A stretch of DNA of 64,000 nt from Anaerolineales bacterium (GTDB lineage Bacteria; Chloroflexota; Anaerolineae; Anaerolineales; Villigracilaceae), in the NCBI GenBank assembly GCA_030680795.1, contig JAUXUL010000029.1, forward strand, positions 1-64,000. The letters run 5' to 3'. Positions 41,311 to 51,293 of the stretch are shown here, one piece after another. The notes beneath the pieces were generated by a model. The model was not told the origin of the DNA and did not search any database. It saw nothing but the letters and a program-made list of their open reading frames with translations. A program made the position numbers and the translations under genes. Within the stretch, counting starts at the first letter, position 1, and every line of letters starts with the position of its first letter.

Positions 41311-43218
41311 ATGCAAAATCAGCAGACCACTCACCCTAATCGCTTTGGCGTCATCACCGTTTTTCTGGTTTTAACGTTTTTCTCCATAGGTGACTTACTG
41401 GAGGTCATTTCCTATTTCGCTCCTGTTGTTGCCAGCCCGCTCTTCCCTTTTTTGCACGAGTCGCATGACCTGCTGGCCTTGATAGTGGCTTTATATGCAG
41501 CGCATAAGTTCTCTCCAGCAGTAGGCTGGGGGGCATTAGCATGGTTTGTTGTTCTCCACATCCCGTATGCTTACATTGTATTCCCGAATTCACTGCCAGA
41601 ATTATTCCGGTTGGCAGTACTGACCGCCGCGGCCATCATTGGCGTCCGCATTATCGCGATACGCAGTCGTCTCGAGAGACAACTTGGAGAACTCGCCTCG
41701 GATATGGAAATCCAACGGGCTGCCGCTTTTCAACGCGCGGACGAACTGACCATTTTGAATGGCATTGCTATTGTCGGAGTGGAAGCGGATAACGTGGATA
41801 CTTTGATCGAAAATGCCGCCCAAATCCTGAACAATGCACTTCACCCGGATTATTTCGCCATAGGCATGGTGGAAGAATCATCTGACATGCTGCGTGTTTA
41901 TAATTCAACACTCACCGCAAATAGGGAGCGTTTGATATTGCCTTTGGGAAAAGGCGTGACCGGTCAAGTGATAGCCACCGGTAAGTCCAGGCGGGTTCCT
42001 GATGTACGTCTCGAGCCTGATTATCTCGCAGTGAATCCAGAAGTGTTATCGGAGTTATGCGTTCCGCTTAAAGTCAGCGGGAATGTCATCGGATTTATCA
42101 ACATTGAAAGCAAACACCTGGATGCTTTCAGCGAGTCTGATGAATACCTGATGACAACATTTGCCGGGCAATTGGTTAACGCAATCGAAAAAGTGCGCCT
42201 GTTCCAAATAGCGCAGCGTCACGCTCAGGAAGCGGAAACCTTGCGTCAGATCGGGGCTGTTGTAACGTCAACACTCAATCAAGATGAAGCCATTGAACGG
42301 ATCTTGGTGCAATTGGAGCGGGTGGTGCCCTACTATAGCGCTTCAGTGCAGTTGTTGGGTGAAGGTTATTCGGAGATTGTAGGTGGGCGTGGTTGGCCTG
42401 ACCCGGCGATCGTATTGGGGGTTCGCTTCCCAATACCGGGTGATAATCCAAACACAGTCGTCATTCAACAACGCAAGCCGCTTATTCTTGGCGATGCAGG
42501 TTCGGTCTACGCAGCTTTTCGCGAAGAATCTCACGCTGCTCACATCCGTTCTTTTTTAGGTATGCCTCTGATTATCGGCGATCAGGTAATCGGTATGCTG
42601 ACAGTGGACCACACACAATCCAACTACTTTACACAAGACCATGTCCGCCTGGTTTCAGCATTCGCCGATCAGGTAGCGCTTGCCATTCAGAACGCCAGAC
42701 TGTTCGGCGAAGTACAGCAATTGGCCAGTACCGATGGTTTGACGGGCCTGCACAACCGCCGTCACTTCATGGAACAGGCTGATCTTGAATTCGAACGCGC
42801 CCGGCGTCATCAGCGCCCGCTGGCTGCGGTCATGCTGGATATTGACCACTTTAAACAAGTCAATGACACCTACGGTCATGCTGTTGGTGATCAAGTTCTC
42901 CAAATTGTATCCGCACGCTGCCGGGAAACCGTACGGGAGATTGACATCCTCGGGCGTTACGGCGGCGAAGAATTTGTCGTGCTCCTGCTCGAGACCGATC
43001 TGGAAGGAGCGCGTATCCTGGCTGAACGTCTGCGCCAGTGCGTGGTCGAGCCGCGAATTAGCACAGACGGTGGCATGATGAAAATTACAGTCAGTTTGGG
43101 AGTGGGAATTTTAGATAAAGAATGTCCGGATCTGGATCATTTATTACAGCGCGCAGATCAGGCATTATATAAATCCAAACAAGATGGACGGAATCGAGTA
43201 TCCATTTGGCAGGAGTAA
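41311..43218 (+). CDS. Membrane GAF-GAF-GGDEF protein (predicted diguanylate cyclase)
   Basis: 635 residues: about four membrane helices in the first 115, a coiled linker, a GAF domain (about 145-295), a second GAF domain (about 310-465), and a C-terminal GGDEF domain with DGLTGLHNRRHF and the active-site loop RYGGEEFVVLL. It should make c-di-GMP, with activity set by the membrane and GAF parts. An RXXD inhibitory site is not evident at the usual place. No ribosome-binding site is clear. Confidence 0.9.
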   Translation: MQNQQTTHPNRFGVITVFLVLTFFSIGDLLEVISYFAPVVASPLFPFLHESHDLLALIVALYAAHKFSPAVGWGALAWFVVLHIPYAYIVFPNSLPELFRLAVLTAAAIIGVRIIAIRSRLERQLGELASDMEIQRAAAFQRADELTILNGIAIVGVEADNVDTLIENAAQILNNALHPDYFAIGMVEESSDMLRVYNSTLTANRERLILPLGKGVTGQVIATGKSRRVPDVRLEPDYLAVNPEVLSELCVPLKVSGNVIGFINIESKHLDAFSESDEYLMTTFAGQLVNAIEKVRLFQIAQRHAQEAETLRQIGAVVTSTLNQDEAIERILVQLERVVPYYSASVQLLGEGYSEIVGGRGWPDPAIVLGVRFPIPGDNPNTVVIQQRKPLILGDAGSVYAAFREESHAAHIRSFLGMPLIIGDQVIGMLTVDHTQSNYFTQDHVRLVSAFADQVALAIQNARLFGEVQQLASTDGLTGLHNRRHFMEQADLEFERARRHQRPLAAVMLDIDHFKQVNDTYGHAVGDQVLQIVSARCRETVREIDILGRYGGEEFVVLLLETDLEGARILAERLRQCVVEPRISTDGGMMKITVSLGVGILDKECPDLDHLLQRADQALYKSKQDGRNRVSIWQE

Positions 43219-43341
43219 AGACCCTCAGACCGTTTTTCCCAATAGAGCGCAACTTGATTAATTTGCTGACTCGTCGAAGTGCCGAATCGCATCTCCTTGC
43301 GATACCGTTTCTCACATGAAATTCTCAACCGCTTCCATGAT

Positions 43342-44388
43342 TTACAAAACGACAGAACTCGTATCGCCAAGATTTAACTGCATGACATGACCATCGCCTC
43401 TCCCACTGATCTTAGCTTGCCTGCCGATCAATGAGCGAGTCAGCGCAGTATCCTTGATCTCGCAATCCTCTTCGAGAATACTCTCTGCAATCTGGCTATT
43501 TTCTATTTTGCAATTTGCGCTAATCGAAGCATAAGGACCAATGGTTGACTTAATTATTTCAGCAGTAGGGTGGATAAAAGAGGGTTCGATCACTTTCACC
43601 TGTGTACCTGTATACCTGTCCGCTTGCGCGTGTTTAATATGTTTACCTATTTTCTCCAACAGAATCTTATTCGTATCCAGCGTGGCTTCGATCGTGCCCG
43701 TATCCAGCCATGTGCTGATCTTGTGGGTGCGGATTTTTGCGCCGCTTTCGATCATGATGGAAATAGCGTCCGTCAGGAAATATTCATTCTTTAGCATGAC
43801 ACCGCGTTGGATTTGGTCGTCAATAGCGGCCAGTAATTTCCCGGCGCTTTTGAAGTAATAACAGCCAACTACCACAAGGTTGTTATCCATACTTTGCGGT
43901 TTCTCGATGAAACGCTTCACCCAACCGTCTGCGCCTGCCTCCGCCACACCAAAACGACGCGGGTCATTGACAGGCATGACCCAGGCTACCCCGTCCGACT
44001 GCTCATTTGAGAGGAAGGAGAAATCTGTTTCCATCAGCGTGTCTGAAAAACAGATGATTAGTGGTCCGCACCGCAGGTATTCGCGGGCCAGCGCAAGTGC
44101 GTGGGATTGTCCCTTCATCTCAGGCTGCACAACAAAATGCGCCACGAGATTGGGGTAATGTTCTTTGATAAAGGCGGGTATTTGTATCTCGCCCAGGTAT
44201 GGCCCAACGATAAAAATGTATTCCGCGTTTTCCGGGTCGGGCAGGGTCTTGAACATTTCGAGTAAATGCTCAAGGGTTGTTTTGCCGGCCACGCTCACGA
44301 GCGGCTTGGGCTTGCTCCAGGTATGCGGCCGCATGCGCGTGCCCCAGCCTGCCATTGGAATAACAATCTTTAAGGATTCATTTGTCAT
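43342..44388 (-). CDS. NDP-sugar nucleotidyltransferase (RfbA/GlmU-N-like)
   Basis: 348 residues. The nucleotide-binding start IVIPMAGWGTRMRPHTWSKPKPL is that of sugar-1-phosphate nucleotidyltransferases; the C-terminus has the left-handed helix repeats (PSFIHPTAEI, GPYASISANC, ENSQIAESIL). It makes an activated sugar for cell-surface glycans. Codons near 43597-43620 (ADRYTGTQVKV) lie on a TACCTGT-type dispersed repeat. It stands alone between two repeat-bearing gaps. Confidence 0.85.
   Translation of the reverse strand: MTNESLKIVIPMAGWGTRMRPHTWSKPKPLVSVAGKTTLEHLLEMFKTLPDPENAEYIFIVGPYLGEIQIPAFIKEHYPNLVAHFVVQPEMKGQSHALALAREYLRCGPLIICFSDTLMETDFSFLSNEQSDGVAWVMPVNDPRRFGVAEAGADGWVKRFIEKPQSMDNNLVVVGCYYFKSAGKLLAAIDDQIQRGVMLKNEYFLTDAISIMIESGAKIRTHKISTWLDTGTIEATLDTNKILLEKIGKHIKHAQADRYTGTQVKVIEPSFIHPTAEIIKSTIGPYASISANCKIENSQIAESILEEDCEIKDTALTRSLIGRQAKISGRGDGHVMQLNLGDTSSVVL
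43597..43620. repeat. TACCTGT repeat inside the nucleotidyltransferase
   Basis: ACCTGTGTACCTGTATACCTGT comprises three TACCTGT-like units and is translated in frame on the minus strand. Similar units occur in noncoding DNA at 48502-48528 and, reversed, near 62436-62466. Confidence 0.5.
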
Positions 44389-44559
44389 GGTTCAATTATC
44401 CATCAATGATGTTGATTTTGTGTATGGTTCGTATTATACCGTTTGAAAATTTCTGGATAGCGGCCGCTTTATTATCAGGACTTTCGCTTGTTGCTAAGAA
44501 TCGGCGCTGGAGAGCCCCTTTTACGCTCAATCACATCATTTATTGTAACAACTCAGCCA

Positions 44560-44681
44560 TGTCATTGCGAGCGCACTTCAGCGAAGCAATCTTTCATTAA
44601 ATTGGGGAATTTCCTTGCTAGGCGCTTGCCGCTAAAGCGGAGATTGCTTCGTCGCGGAGAGCACGCTCCTCGCAACGACAT
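44560..44681. repeat. Dispersed intergenic repeat (GTCATTGCGAG type)
   Basis: Ends TGTCATTGCGAGCGCACTTCAGCGAAGCAATCT-like and GGAGATTGCTTCGTCGCGGAGAGC...GCAACGACA are imperfect inverted repeats about 120 bases long. It fills the gap between the nucleotidyltransferase and Nudix genes. A minimal copy is at 14237-14276. Confidence 0.75.
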
Positions 44682-44704
44682 TGTTTTTGAAGATGACTGA
44701 GCAA

Positions 44705-45163
44705 TTACCATTCCCCAAAGAGTGGCTGCTCTTTTCCTTGGGCGTAGTTTTCGATGAGGCGGCGATGCACCGAGAAGACGTTGGCAGGCAGGGTATTTAA
44801 TGGAAAGGCGCGTACTTCCGCGATCTCGCCGTCAGTTTTTCCATTAATATTAAAGTCTTTGCAAAGAAAAACAATGGTGTGGTCGGTTTTCCACTCTTTG
44901 AAATTGGAGTATGCGCCGATCAGGGTTATTTCTCGAAGTTCAGCACCCGTCTCCTCGAATGCTTCACGGCGCGCGGCTTGTTCGAGGGTTTCTTTACGTT
45001 TCAATCCGCCGCCGGGCAGGAACCACCCGGGCAGGTAGGTGTGCCGCACAAGCCATACCTTATCATACTGAATCATGACAACCCGCACACCCATGCGGAC
45101 AGGACGGAAGATGAAGCAATAAATTTTAAAACCGACGTAAAGCAGGCGAAAGTGCATTTTCAT
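44705..45163 (-). CDS. Nudix hydrolase
   Basis: 152 residues. The Nudix box is complete: GGGLKRKETLEQAARREAFEETGAEL. The N-terminus has an extra amphipathic segment (RLLYVGFKIYCFIFRPVRMG) seen in Nudix proteins near membranes. Substrate is not defined by sequence. Its start overlaps the stop of the aldo/keto reductase by four bases, so they are translated together. Confidence 0.92.
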   Translation of the reverse strand: MKMHFRLLYVGFKIYCFIFRPVRMGVRVVMIQYDKVWLVRHTYLPGWFLPGGGLKRKETLEQAARREAFEETGAELREITLIGAYSNFKEWKTDHTIVFLCKDFNINGKTDGEIAEVRAFPLNTLPANVFSVHRRLIENYAQGKEQPLFGEW

Positions 45164-46143
45164 GAATGCCCTAATATCGGATGCGGTTGATAGGACTCTT
45201 CGAGTTGTTTTACCTCTTCCTCCGATAATTTGATCTCCAATGCGGCAATAGCCTGATCTAAATGCGCGATCTTGCTGGATCCGATAATGGGTGCGGTGAT
45301 ATAAGGCTTACTCAACACCCAGGCCAGCGCGATCTGCGAAGCCGTTGCATTGTGACTCTTTGCCACATCTGCCGCGCGCTCGGCGATGACAAAATCATGC
45401 TCGCGGAAATATAGCTGGTCTGCGAACGAGTCGCTTTGTGCGCGGGTGGTTTCACCGCCTCCGCCGCGTTTGCGGTTGCCTGCGAAGAATCCGCGCGCCA
45501 TCGGGCTCCATGGAATTAATCCGATGCCCTGATCTTTGCAAAGCGGGATCATCTCGCGTTCTTCTTCACGATAGACAAGGTTATAGTGATTTTGCATGGA
45601 CACGAACTTTGCCCAGCCGTTCATTTCAGAGATATGCAACGCTTTCATGAATTGCCACGCAAACATCGAAGACGCGCCAATATATCGCGCCTTACCCGCG
45701 CGGACAACATCGTTTAGCGCTTCCATAGTTTCTTCGATGGATGTGTTGTAATCCCAACGGTGGATCTGATACAAGTCCACATAATCCATTTGCAGGCGCT
45801 TGAGAGAGTTGTCAATCGAGTCCATAATGTGCTTGCGCGAGAGACCGCGGTCGTTTACATCCTCGCTCATTTGTTGATAGACCTTTGTAGCAACAACAAT
45901 ATTCTCGCGTTTTACACCAAAATGCCTGAGCAGGCTGCCTGTGACTTTTTCGCTTTCCCCAAGCGAATATACATCTGCCGTGTCAAAGAAATTGATTCCC
46001 GCCTCCAATGCGCGTTTGACGAAGGGCTTTGCCTGCTCTTCATCTAAAACCCACTCGCGCCATTTCTTTGAGCCGTAGGTCATCATGCCCAAACATAAGC
46101 GTGAGACTTTTAATCCAGTTTTACCGAGGTTAATGTATTGCAT
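45160..46143 (-). CDS. Aldo/keto reductase
   Basis: 327 residues. The catalytic tetrad is visible: Asp in FFDTADVYSLGESE, the Tyr in the same segment, Lys in VVATKVYQ and His in YQIHRWD. The C-terminal NADPH-binding part has IAWVLSKPYITAPIIGSSKIAHLDQ. It reduces an aldehyde or ketone of unknown identity. Confidence 0.92.
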   Translation of the reverse strand: MQYINLGKTGLKVSRLCLGMMTYGSKKWREWVLDEEQAKPFVKRALEAGINFFDTADVYSLGESEKVTGSLLRHFGVKRENIVVATKVYQQMSEDVNDRGLSRKHIMDSIDNSLKRLQMDYVDLYQIHRWDYNTSIEETMEALNDVVRAGKARYIGASSMFAWQFMKALHISEMNGWAKFVSMQNHYNLVYREEEREMIPLCKDQGIGLIPWSPMARGFFAGNRKRGGGGETTRAQSDSFADQLYFREHDFVIAERAADVAKSHNATASQIALAWVLSKPYITAPIIGSSKIAHLDQAIAALEIKLSEEEVKQLEESYQPHPILGHS

Positions 46144-46151
46144 GGTTTCTC

Positions 46152-46212
46152 CTTGACCATAGACCGTGGACGGTAGACTGTTGTTGTACGGTCCACGGTC
46201 TACCGTCCATCA
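46152..46212. repeat. Dispersed GACCGTGGACGG-type inverted repeat
   Basis: GACCATAGACCGTGGACGGTAGAC and GTCCACGGTCTACCGTCCATC are inverted halves. This is the clearest full copy of the element whose parts are found inside mutS2 and a glycosyltransferase. It separates the aldo/keto reductase from the helicase. Confidence 0.75.
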
Positions 46213-46219
46213 TCAATAA

Positions 46220-48394
46220 TTAAATGATCTGCAAATTTGTCAGACTCGCAGCTAATCTTTTTATCCCAACCGATTCAAAGACCACATCCACGATCTCATC
46301 GCCGTCCTGCATGCGACTGTCGAGGACAATGCCTTCGTTCCAGAGCGGGTGTTTGACGCGAGTACCAGCTTTGTATTTGCTGATCGAAACAGGAGCAGGC
46401 CTGCCCGTAGATAATGAAGCGGAGCCCCATTTCGTCTCAGGGACAGCGCCGCGCATTGGGCGCCCTGTGCGGGTTTTTCCGACCAGCATATCCGCAGGGA
46501 TGTCATCCATAAAACGCGAGGGATAGGTTTCTTCGCTCAGGCCTCGTCCGCCGCGTTGAATGGCGCGCAGTAGATAAAGCCGGTCTTTGGCGCGGGTGAT
46601 GCCGACATAAAAGAGGCGGCGCTCCTCTTCCATTTGTTCAGGCTCATCGAAGGAACGGCTGTGCGGAATGATGCCGTCATCGAGACCGATGATGAAGACC
46701 GCGCCGAATTCAAGCCCTTTGGCGGCGTGCAGGGTGAGCAGGGTGGGCGCGTTGGCGTCTGTGATGGTGTCCTGATCTGCAACCAGGGCGATATTCTCAA
46801 GGAATTCATCCAGCGTGCGGGAAGAATATTCAAGCGCAAGGCGTTTTAATTCCTGCACGTTTTCCCAGCGGTCTGCGCTTTCTTCGGTTTCATCTTCCAG
46901 AATGAATGCTTTGTAATTGATATCTTTTAAGATGCGCTCAAATAGTTCAACAGTCGTAGCTGTGGGCGCGACGGCGCGCCAGTTGGCAAACATGCCGCCA
47001 AAGTCTGCCAGCGGCAGGGCGGCGCGGCCTGTGAAGGATTTGTAATAGGGTGAGTCGGCACCGCGTGCGAGGTCAAGCAAAACTGCGGCGGGGCTGGTTT
47101 CGTTTTGACGCGCAACCATGTGAAGTGTGGTCAATGTTTTTTCACCGATGCCGCGCGGCGGGACATTGAGGATGCGCCCGAGCGCGGCTTCATCGGCGGG
47201 GTTGTGGACGAGGCGCATAAAAGCGACGACATCTTTAACTTCTCGGCGTCCATAAAATCTTTGCGCGCCGACGAGTTTATAAGGAAGCCTGGCCTGCAAA
47301 AAGGCTTCTTCAATTAATCGCGACATGGCGTTGGTGCGATACATCACCGCGCAGTCGCCTGGTTCGAATTGTTTGCTCAATACAAGTTGTGCGATGGTAT
47401 CCACAACAAAGGCGGCTTCGCCATAATCGTCTCTTGCTTCGAAGAAAAATATTTTTTCGCCTGCGCCGCGGTTACTAAATAGTTTTTTCTTGCGGCGGTT
47501 GTGCGCGCGGTCAATCACACCCATGGCAGCGTCGAGGATGTTTTGATTCGAACGATAATTTTGTTCGAGCAGGACCACCTGCGCGTCGGGGAAATCCTGT
47601 TCAAAGCGCTTGATGTTACGATAGTCTGCGCCGCGCCATGCGTACACCGACTGGTCCGGATCCCCGACGCAGAAAATATTTTTATGATGTGAAGCGAGGT
47701 GCTTCACCAGCGCATATTGGGCCAGGTTGGTATCCTGGAATTCATCCACCAGCACATGCCTAAATCTTTGCGCGTATTTGTCGCGCACGGCTGGCACATC
47801 TTCGAGCAGGCGCGCCGTGTAAACCAGCAGGTCGTCAAAATCCACGGCGTTGCTTGCAATCAGTCGTTTTTGATATTCCACATAAATACGTTTTACCACC
47901 TCATCGCGATAAGTGTTTATCGGATAATCCTCCGCGCCGATCAGTTCGTTCTTTGCGCGTGAGATGGCGGCATGCATGCTGGCGGCGCGGTATAACTTGT
48001 CATTCAAGTTCAATTCTTTGATGATGCTTTTTACGATCCGTTCCTGGTCGTCCGAATCAAAGATCACAAAATTTGATTCGAGCGTCAGGTGTTCGGCTTC
48101 ACGTCTCAGGATGCGCGCGCAGACCGAGTGGAAGGTGCCAAGCAGCATGCCCTTGGTGGCTTGTTCATTTAGCATTACCTTCACGCGCTGGTCCATTTCC
48201 CTCGCCGCTTTATTGGTGAATGTGACTGCGAGGATCTGCCATGGGCGGATGCCTTCATTCGCGATCAGCCAGGCGATACGTTGTGTGAGCACCCGCGTCT
48301 TCCCGGAGCCCGGGCCTGCTACGACCAAAACAGGCCCCTCCGCTGCTGTGACAGCTTTTCGTTGTTGTGGGTTGAGTTTATCGAGAAAATCCAT
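46220..48394 (-). CDS. pcrA: UvrD/PcrA-type ATP-dependent DNA helicase
   Basis: 724 residues with the SF1A motifs in order: Q motif LNPQQRKAV, GPGSGKTRV (I), TFTNKAAREM (Ia), VDEFQDTNLAQY (II), GDPDQSVYAWRGAD (III), LEQNYRS (IV), TLHAAKGLEF (V) and YVGITRAKDRL (VI). The C-terminus has the PcrA-type Tudor-like end (VKHPLWNEGIVLDSR...). It unwinds DNA in repair and rolling-circle replication. Confidence 0.95.
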   Translation of the reverse strand: MDFLDKLNPQQRKAVTAAEGPVLVVAGPGSGKTRVLTQRIAWLIANEGIRPWQILAVTFTNKAAREMDQRVKVMLNEQATKGMLLGTFHSVCARILRREAEHLTLESNFVIFDSDDQERIVKSIIKELNLNDKLYRAASMHAAISRAKNELIGAEDYPINTYRDEVVKRIYVEYQKRLIASNAVDFDDLLVYTARLLEDVPAVRDKYAQRFRHVLVDEFQDTNLAQYALVKHLASHHKNIFCVGDPDQSVYAWRGADYRNIKRFEQDFPDAQVVLLEQNYRSNQNILDAAMGVIDRAHNRRKKKLFSNRGAGEKIFFFEARDDYGEAAFVVDTIAQLVLSKQFEPGDCAVMYRTNAMSRLIEEAFLQARLPYKLVGAQRFYGRREVKDVVAFMRLVHNPADEAALGRILNVPPRGIGEKTLTTLHMVARQNETSPAAVLLDLARGADSPYYKSFTGRAALPLADFGGMFANWRAVAPTATTVELFERILKDINYKAFILEDETEESADRWENVQELKRLALEYSSRTLDEFLENIALVADQDTITDANAPTLLTLHAAKGLEFGAVFIIGLDDGIIPHSRSFDEPEQMEEERRLFYVGITRAKDRLYLLRAIQRGGRGLSEETYPSRFMDDIPADMLVGKTRTGRPMRGAVPETKWGSASLSTGRPAPVSISKYKAGTRVKHPLWNEGIVLDSRMQDGDEIVDVVFESVGIKRLAASLTNLQII

Positions 48395-48466
48395 GAGGGG
48401 AAGGATAACTTATAAAGGAGGAAAGATGAAGGCTTGTATTGAGCGAAGTCGAAATGATGAAAGAAT

Positions 48467-48501
48467 GTCCCGCATGTTTGGTTGAATGAACCTTGCGGGA
48501 C
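48467..48501 (-). terminator. Possible terminator after mscL
   Basis: GTCCCGCA and TGCGGGAC pair around a 19-base loop, about 30 bases after the mscL stop, followed on the minus strand by TTCTTTC. Adjacent TACCTGTCTACCTGT units (48502-48528) belong to a dispersed repeat. Confidence 0.4.
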
Positions 48502-48529
48502 TTGTCTACCTGTCTACCTGTATGTAACT

Positions 48530-48919
48530 TTACTTTAACTCAGATGTGCAGTTTGGGCAACGGATGGCTTTGATGGAAATGACACTGAAGCAGTGCGGGC
48601 ATTCCTTAGTGACAGGGTCAGCGGGTGGGGGAGCTTTCTTCATTTTGTTTGCGGTTTTTACAATGAGGAAGATTACGAAGGCGATGATGAGGAAGTCAAT
48701 AATGGTTTGCACAAATACACCCCAGGCGATAACAGCTGTGCCGACTGTTAAGGATAGTAAGCTGAAATTAACTCCGCCTATCGTAATTCCGATCACTGGC
48801 ATGAGAACGTCGTTGACGAGCGAGCCGACGATCTTTCCGAACGCGCCGCCGATGATGACAGCGACGGCCAGGTCCAGGACATTGCCGCGCATGACAAAGT
48901 TTTTGAATTCTTTGATCAT
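48530..48919 (-). CDS. mscL: Large-conductance mechanosensitive channel MscL with zinc-ribbon tail
   Basis: 129 residues from the ATG at 48919, with AGGAG seven bases upstream. The start MIKEFKNFVMRGNVLDLAVAVIIGGAFGKIV is the MscL helix 1, and a second helix (about 65-90) follows. The tail CPHCFSVISIKAIRCPNCTSEL has two CXXC pairs and could bind zinc; classical MscL proteins end in a charged helix instead. It releases solutes on osmotic downshock. Confidence 0.93.
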   Translation of the reverse strand: MIKEFKNFVMRGNVLDLAVAVIIGGAFGKIVGSLVNDVLMPVIGITIGGVNFSLLSLTVGTAVIAWGVFVQTIIDFLIIAFVIFLIVKTANKMKKAPPPADPVTKECPHCFSVISIKAIRCPNCTSELK

Positions 48920-49101
48920 GGTTTTCTCCTTTATGTTAATGACTTGTGTTTGGATTCTATGGCAGGAAGCGGGGCTTGTCAACGATCGAGGAAATTTTGG
49001 GTAGGATTTTGGCGATACCCCTGACTGGAACTATATAAAGTTATCCTTTATGATTTTTTTGTGTATACAAGTGTTACATTGCCCCTTTGTAGAAATCGCT
49101 G

Positions 49102-49129
49102 TTGACTCTCTTCTGGAATTAGGTATAAT
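49102..49129 (+). promoter_or_regulatory. Predicted promoter of the first opp operon
   Basis: TTGACT (49102-49107) and TATAAT (49124-49129) are 16 bases apart. The expected start, near 49136, leaves a leader of about 70 bases. Confidence 0.65.
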
Positions 49130-49205
49130 CTGGTTTGCTCGCTTAAATTGGTGTTGTATTAGTTCATAAGTAGTAATTATCCCAATATAGAATAGGACCT
49201 CGCGG

Positions 49206-50195
49206 ATGCCTGATCTTTTACTAGATGTCAAAGGGCTTGAAACGCAATTTAAGACTCCGGATGGGATTGTTCACGCAGTAAATGGTGTCTCATTTGGATT
49301 GAAGGAAGGTGAAACACTGGGGGTTGTAGGAGAGAGTGGTTGCGGCAAGAGTGTGACCATGCTCTCTGTGCTGGGCTTGATTCCATCCCCACCAGGCAAA
49401 GTGGTTGCGGGGGAGGCATTTTATTTCGGCCAGGATCTGCTTAAGATGTCAAAAGAAGAGATCCGCCATGTACGTGGCGCGCAGATCGCCATGGTCTTTC
49501 AAGACCCGATGACCTCGTTGAATCCAGTGCTCACGGTGGGTCTCCAGCTTGTAGAGCCGCTTATGTTGCATCTTGGTATGACGCGAAAACAGGCAGATGC
49601 ACGCGCGGTGGAGTTGCTGGAGATGGTCGGTATTCCGAAAGCGAAAGACCGGCTGGGCGATTATCCTCATCAGTTTTCCGGTGGTATGCGCCAGCGGGTG
49701 ATGATCTCCATGTCGTTATCTTGTACCCCGCAAATTTTTATAGCAGATGAGCCGACAACTGCGTTAGATGTGACCATTCAGGCGCAGATCATTGATTTGG
49801 TGCGCCGGTTGCGTGATGAATTGGGCATGACCATTATTTGGATCACGCACGATCTGGGTGTTGTGGCAAACCTGGCTCAGCGGGTGATGGTCATGTATGG
49901 CGGCTATATTATCGAAGAAGCGCCAGTCAAAGAATTGTATTTTAATCCAAGTCATCCGTATACGCTTGGACTTCTGGGCAGCCTGCCGCGCCTTGACGAA
50001 AAAGGGCGTCACAGGCTTACTTCCATTGATGGTGTACCGCCTGTTCTTTATGAGAAGCCGATTCATTGCCCATTTTCACCGCGTTGTAAGTTTGCCGTTG
50101 AGCATTGCTGGAAGGAAAATCCTCCCTTGGACGACGTCACGCAAGGTCATCGCGTGGCCTGCTGGGTAGATACCAAAACTGGGAGAGAGCGTTAA
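49206..50195 (+). CDS. oppD: Oligopeptide ABC transporter ATPase (OppD-like), system 1
   Basis: 329 residues. Walker [10 protein letters not shown], the signature FSGGMRQRV, Walker [13 protein letters not shown] and the H-loop ITHDLG are complete. The C-terminal oligopeptide/dipeptide extension with Cys-rich [15 protein letters not shown] could carry an iron-sulfur cluster, as in known OppD/DppD. It powers peptide uptake with OppF. First gene of oppDFABC. Confidence 0.93.
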   Translation: MPDLLLDVKGLETQFKTPDGIVHAVNGVSFGLKEGETLGVVGESGCGKSVTMLSVLGLIPSPPGKVVAGEAFYFGQDLLKMSKEEIRHVRGAQIAMVFQDPMTSLNPVLTVGLQLVEPLMLHLGMTRKQADARAVELLEMVGIPKAKDRLGDYPHQFSGGMRQRVMISMSLSCTPQIFIADEPTTALDVTIQAQIIDLVRRLRDELGMTIIWITHDLGVVANLAQRVMVMYGGYIIEEAPVKELYFNPSHPYTLGLLGSLPRLDEKGRHRLTSIDGVPPVLYEKPIHCPFSPRCKFAVEHCWKENPPLDDVTQGHRVACWVDTKTGRER

Positions 50196-51193
50196 TGGAA
50201 AAGGCAAATACAAATATCTTGCTACACGTTGAAAATCTGGTCAAACATTTTCCGATTACCAAGGGAATTTTGTTACAGAAACAAGTTGGCGCGGTGCATG
50301 CTGTAGATGGTGTGTCATTTGATATATATCAAGGTGAAACCCTTGGTCTGGTAGGAGAATCAGGGTGTGGAAAGTCCACCACCGGGCGTACAATTTTACA
50401 ACTTTACCGCCCAACCTCAGGTACGGTCAACTTCGATGGCGTTGACCTTGTCGCGTTGAAGGGTGAAGAACTTCGCCGCATGCGGCGCAAGATGCAGATG
50501 ATTTTCCAGGACCCCTATGCCAGCCTAAATCCGCGCATGACGGTTGGTGAAATCGTTGGTGAGCCCTTGGTTGTCCATAGGGTTGCAAATCAGAAGGAAA
50601 TTCAAGAGCGCGTATCCAATCTTCTTGAAGTAGTGGGGCTAAATGCAGGCTTTGCAAATCGGTATCCACACGAATTTTCCGGCGGCCAGCGGCAGCGCAT
50701 TGGTGTGGCCCGCTCCCTGGCTCTTCAGCCATCCTTTATCGTTTGTGATGAACCGATCTCGGCTCTGGATGTATCAATTCAGGCCCAGGTTGTCAACCTG
50801 CTGGAGGACCTTCAGAATCAGTTCAATCTGACCTATCTGTTCATCGCTCACGACCTTTCAATGGTGCGTCATATCAGTGATCGAGTGGCGGTGATGTATC
50901 TTGGTATAATTATCGAACTGGCTGACCGCGACACACTCTACTTGAATCCGCTGCACCCTTATACCCAGGCATTGTTGTCAGCAGTACCGATAGCAGATCC
51001 TATTGCTGATTCCAAGCGCAAGCGGGTTATCCTCCAAGGCGATGTGCCTTCACCCGTTAACCCGCCATCCGGTTGTCGTTTTCGGACGCGTTGCCCAATT
51101 GCCGAAAGCCTCTGCGCTGAGAGCCAGCCAGAATTCCGTGAGTTGAAACCAGGTCACTTTGTTGCTTGTCATTTCGCTGAAAGGTTCGTATAA
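50195..51193 (+). CDS. oppF: Oligopeptide ABC transporter ATPase (OppF-like), system 1
   Basis: 332 residues from the ATG at 50195, overlapping the oppD stop by one base. Walker [10 protein letters not shown], signature FSGGQRQRI, Walker [18 protein letters not shown]-loop IAHDLS, and the C-terminal [14 protein letters not shown] extension. Its last codons contain the promoter for oppA. Confidence 0.93.
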   Translation: MEKANTNILLHVENLVKHFPITKGILLQKQVGAVHAVDGVSFDIYQGETLGLVGESGCGKSTTGRTILQLYRPTSGTVNFDGVDLVALKGEELRRMRRKMQMIFQDPYASLNPRMTVGEIVGEPLVVHRVANQKEIQERVSNLLEVVGLNAGFANRYPHEFSGGQRQRIGVARSLALQPSFIVCDEPISALDVSIQAQVVNLLEDLQNQFNLTYLFIAHDLSMVRHISDRVAVMYLGIIIELADRDTLYLNPLHPYTQALLSAVPIADPIADSKRKRVILQGDVPSPVNPPSGCRFRTRCPIAESLCAESQPEFRELKPGHFVACHFAERFV

Positions 51194-51194
51194 T
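51166..51194 (+). promoter_or_regulatory. Internal promoter for oppA
   Basis: TTGTCA (51166-51171) and TATAAT (51189-51194), 17 bases apart, lie in the last codons of oppF and just beyond. It would raise the level of the binding protein above that of the ATPases. Confidence 0.6.
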
Positions 51195-51293
51195 ATTTAG
51201 TGAAAAGGAGGTGATGGTTTTTGAATTTGAGAACATCATTATTACCCTGTTGTGTCTGTTGTGTCTATCAAACTAAAAAAGAGGAGAAGAAAG

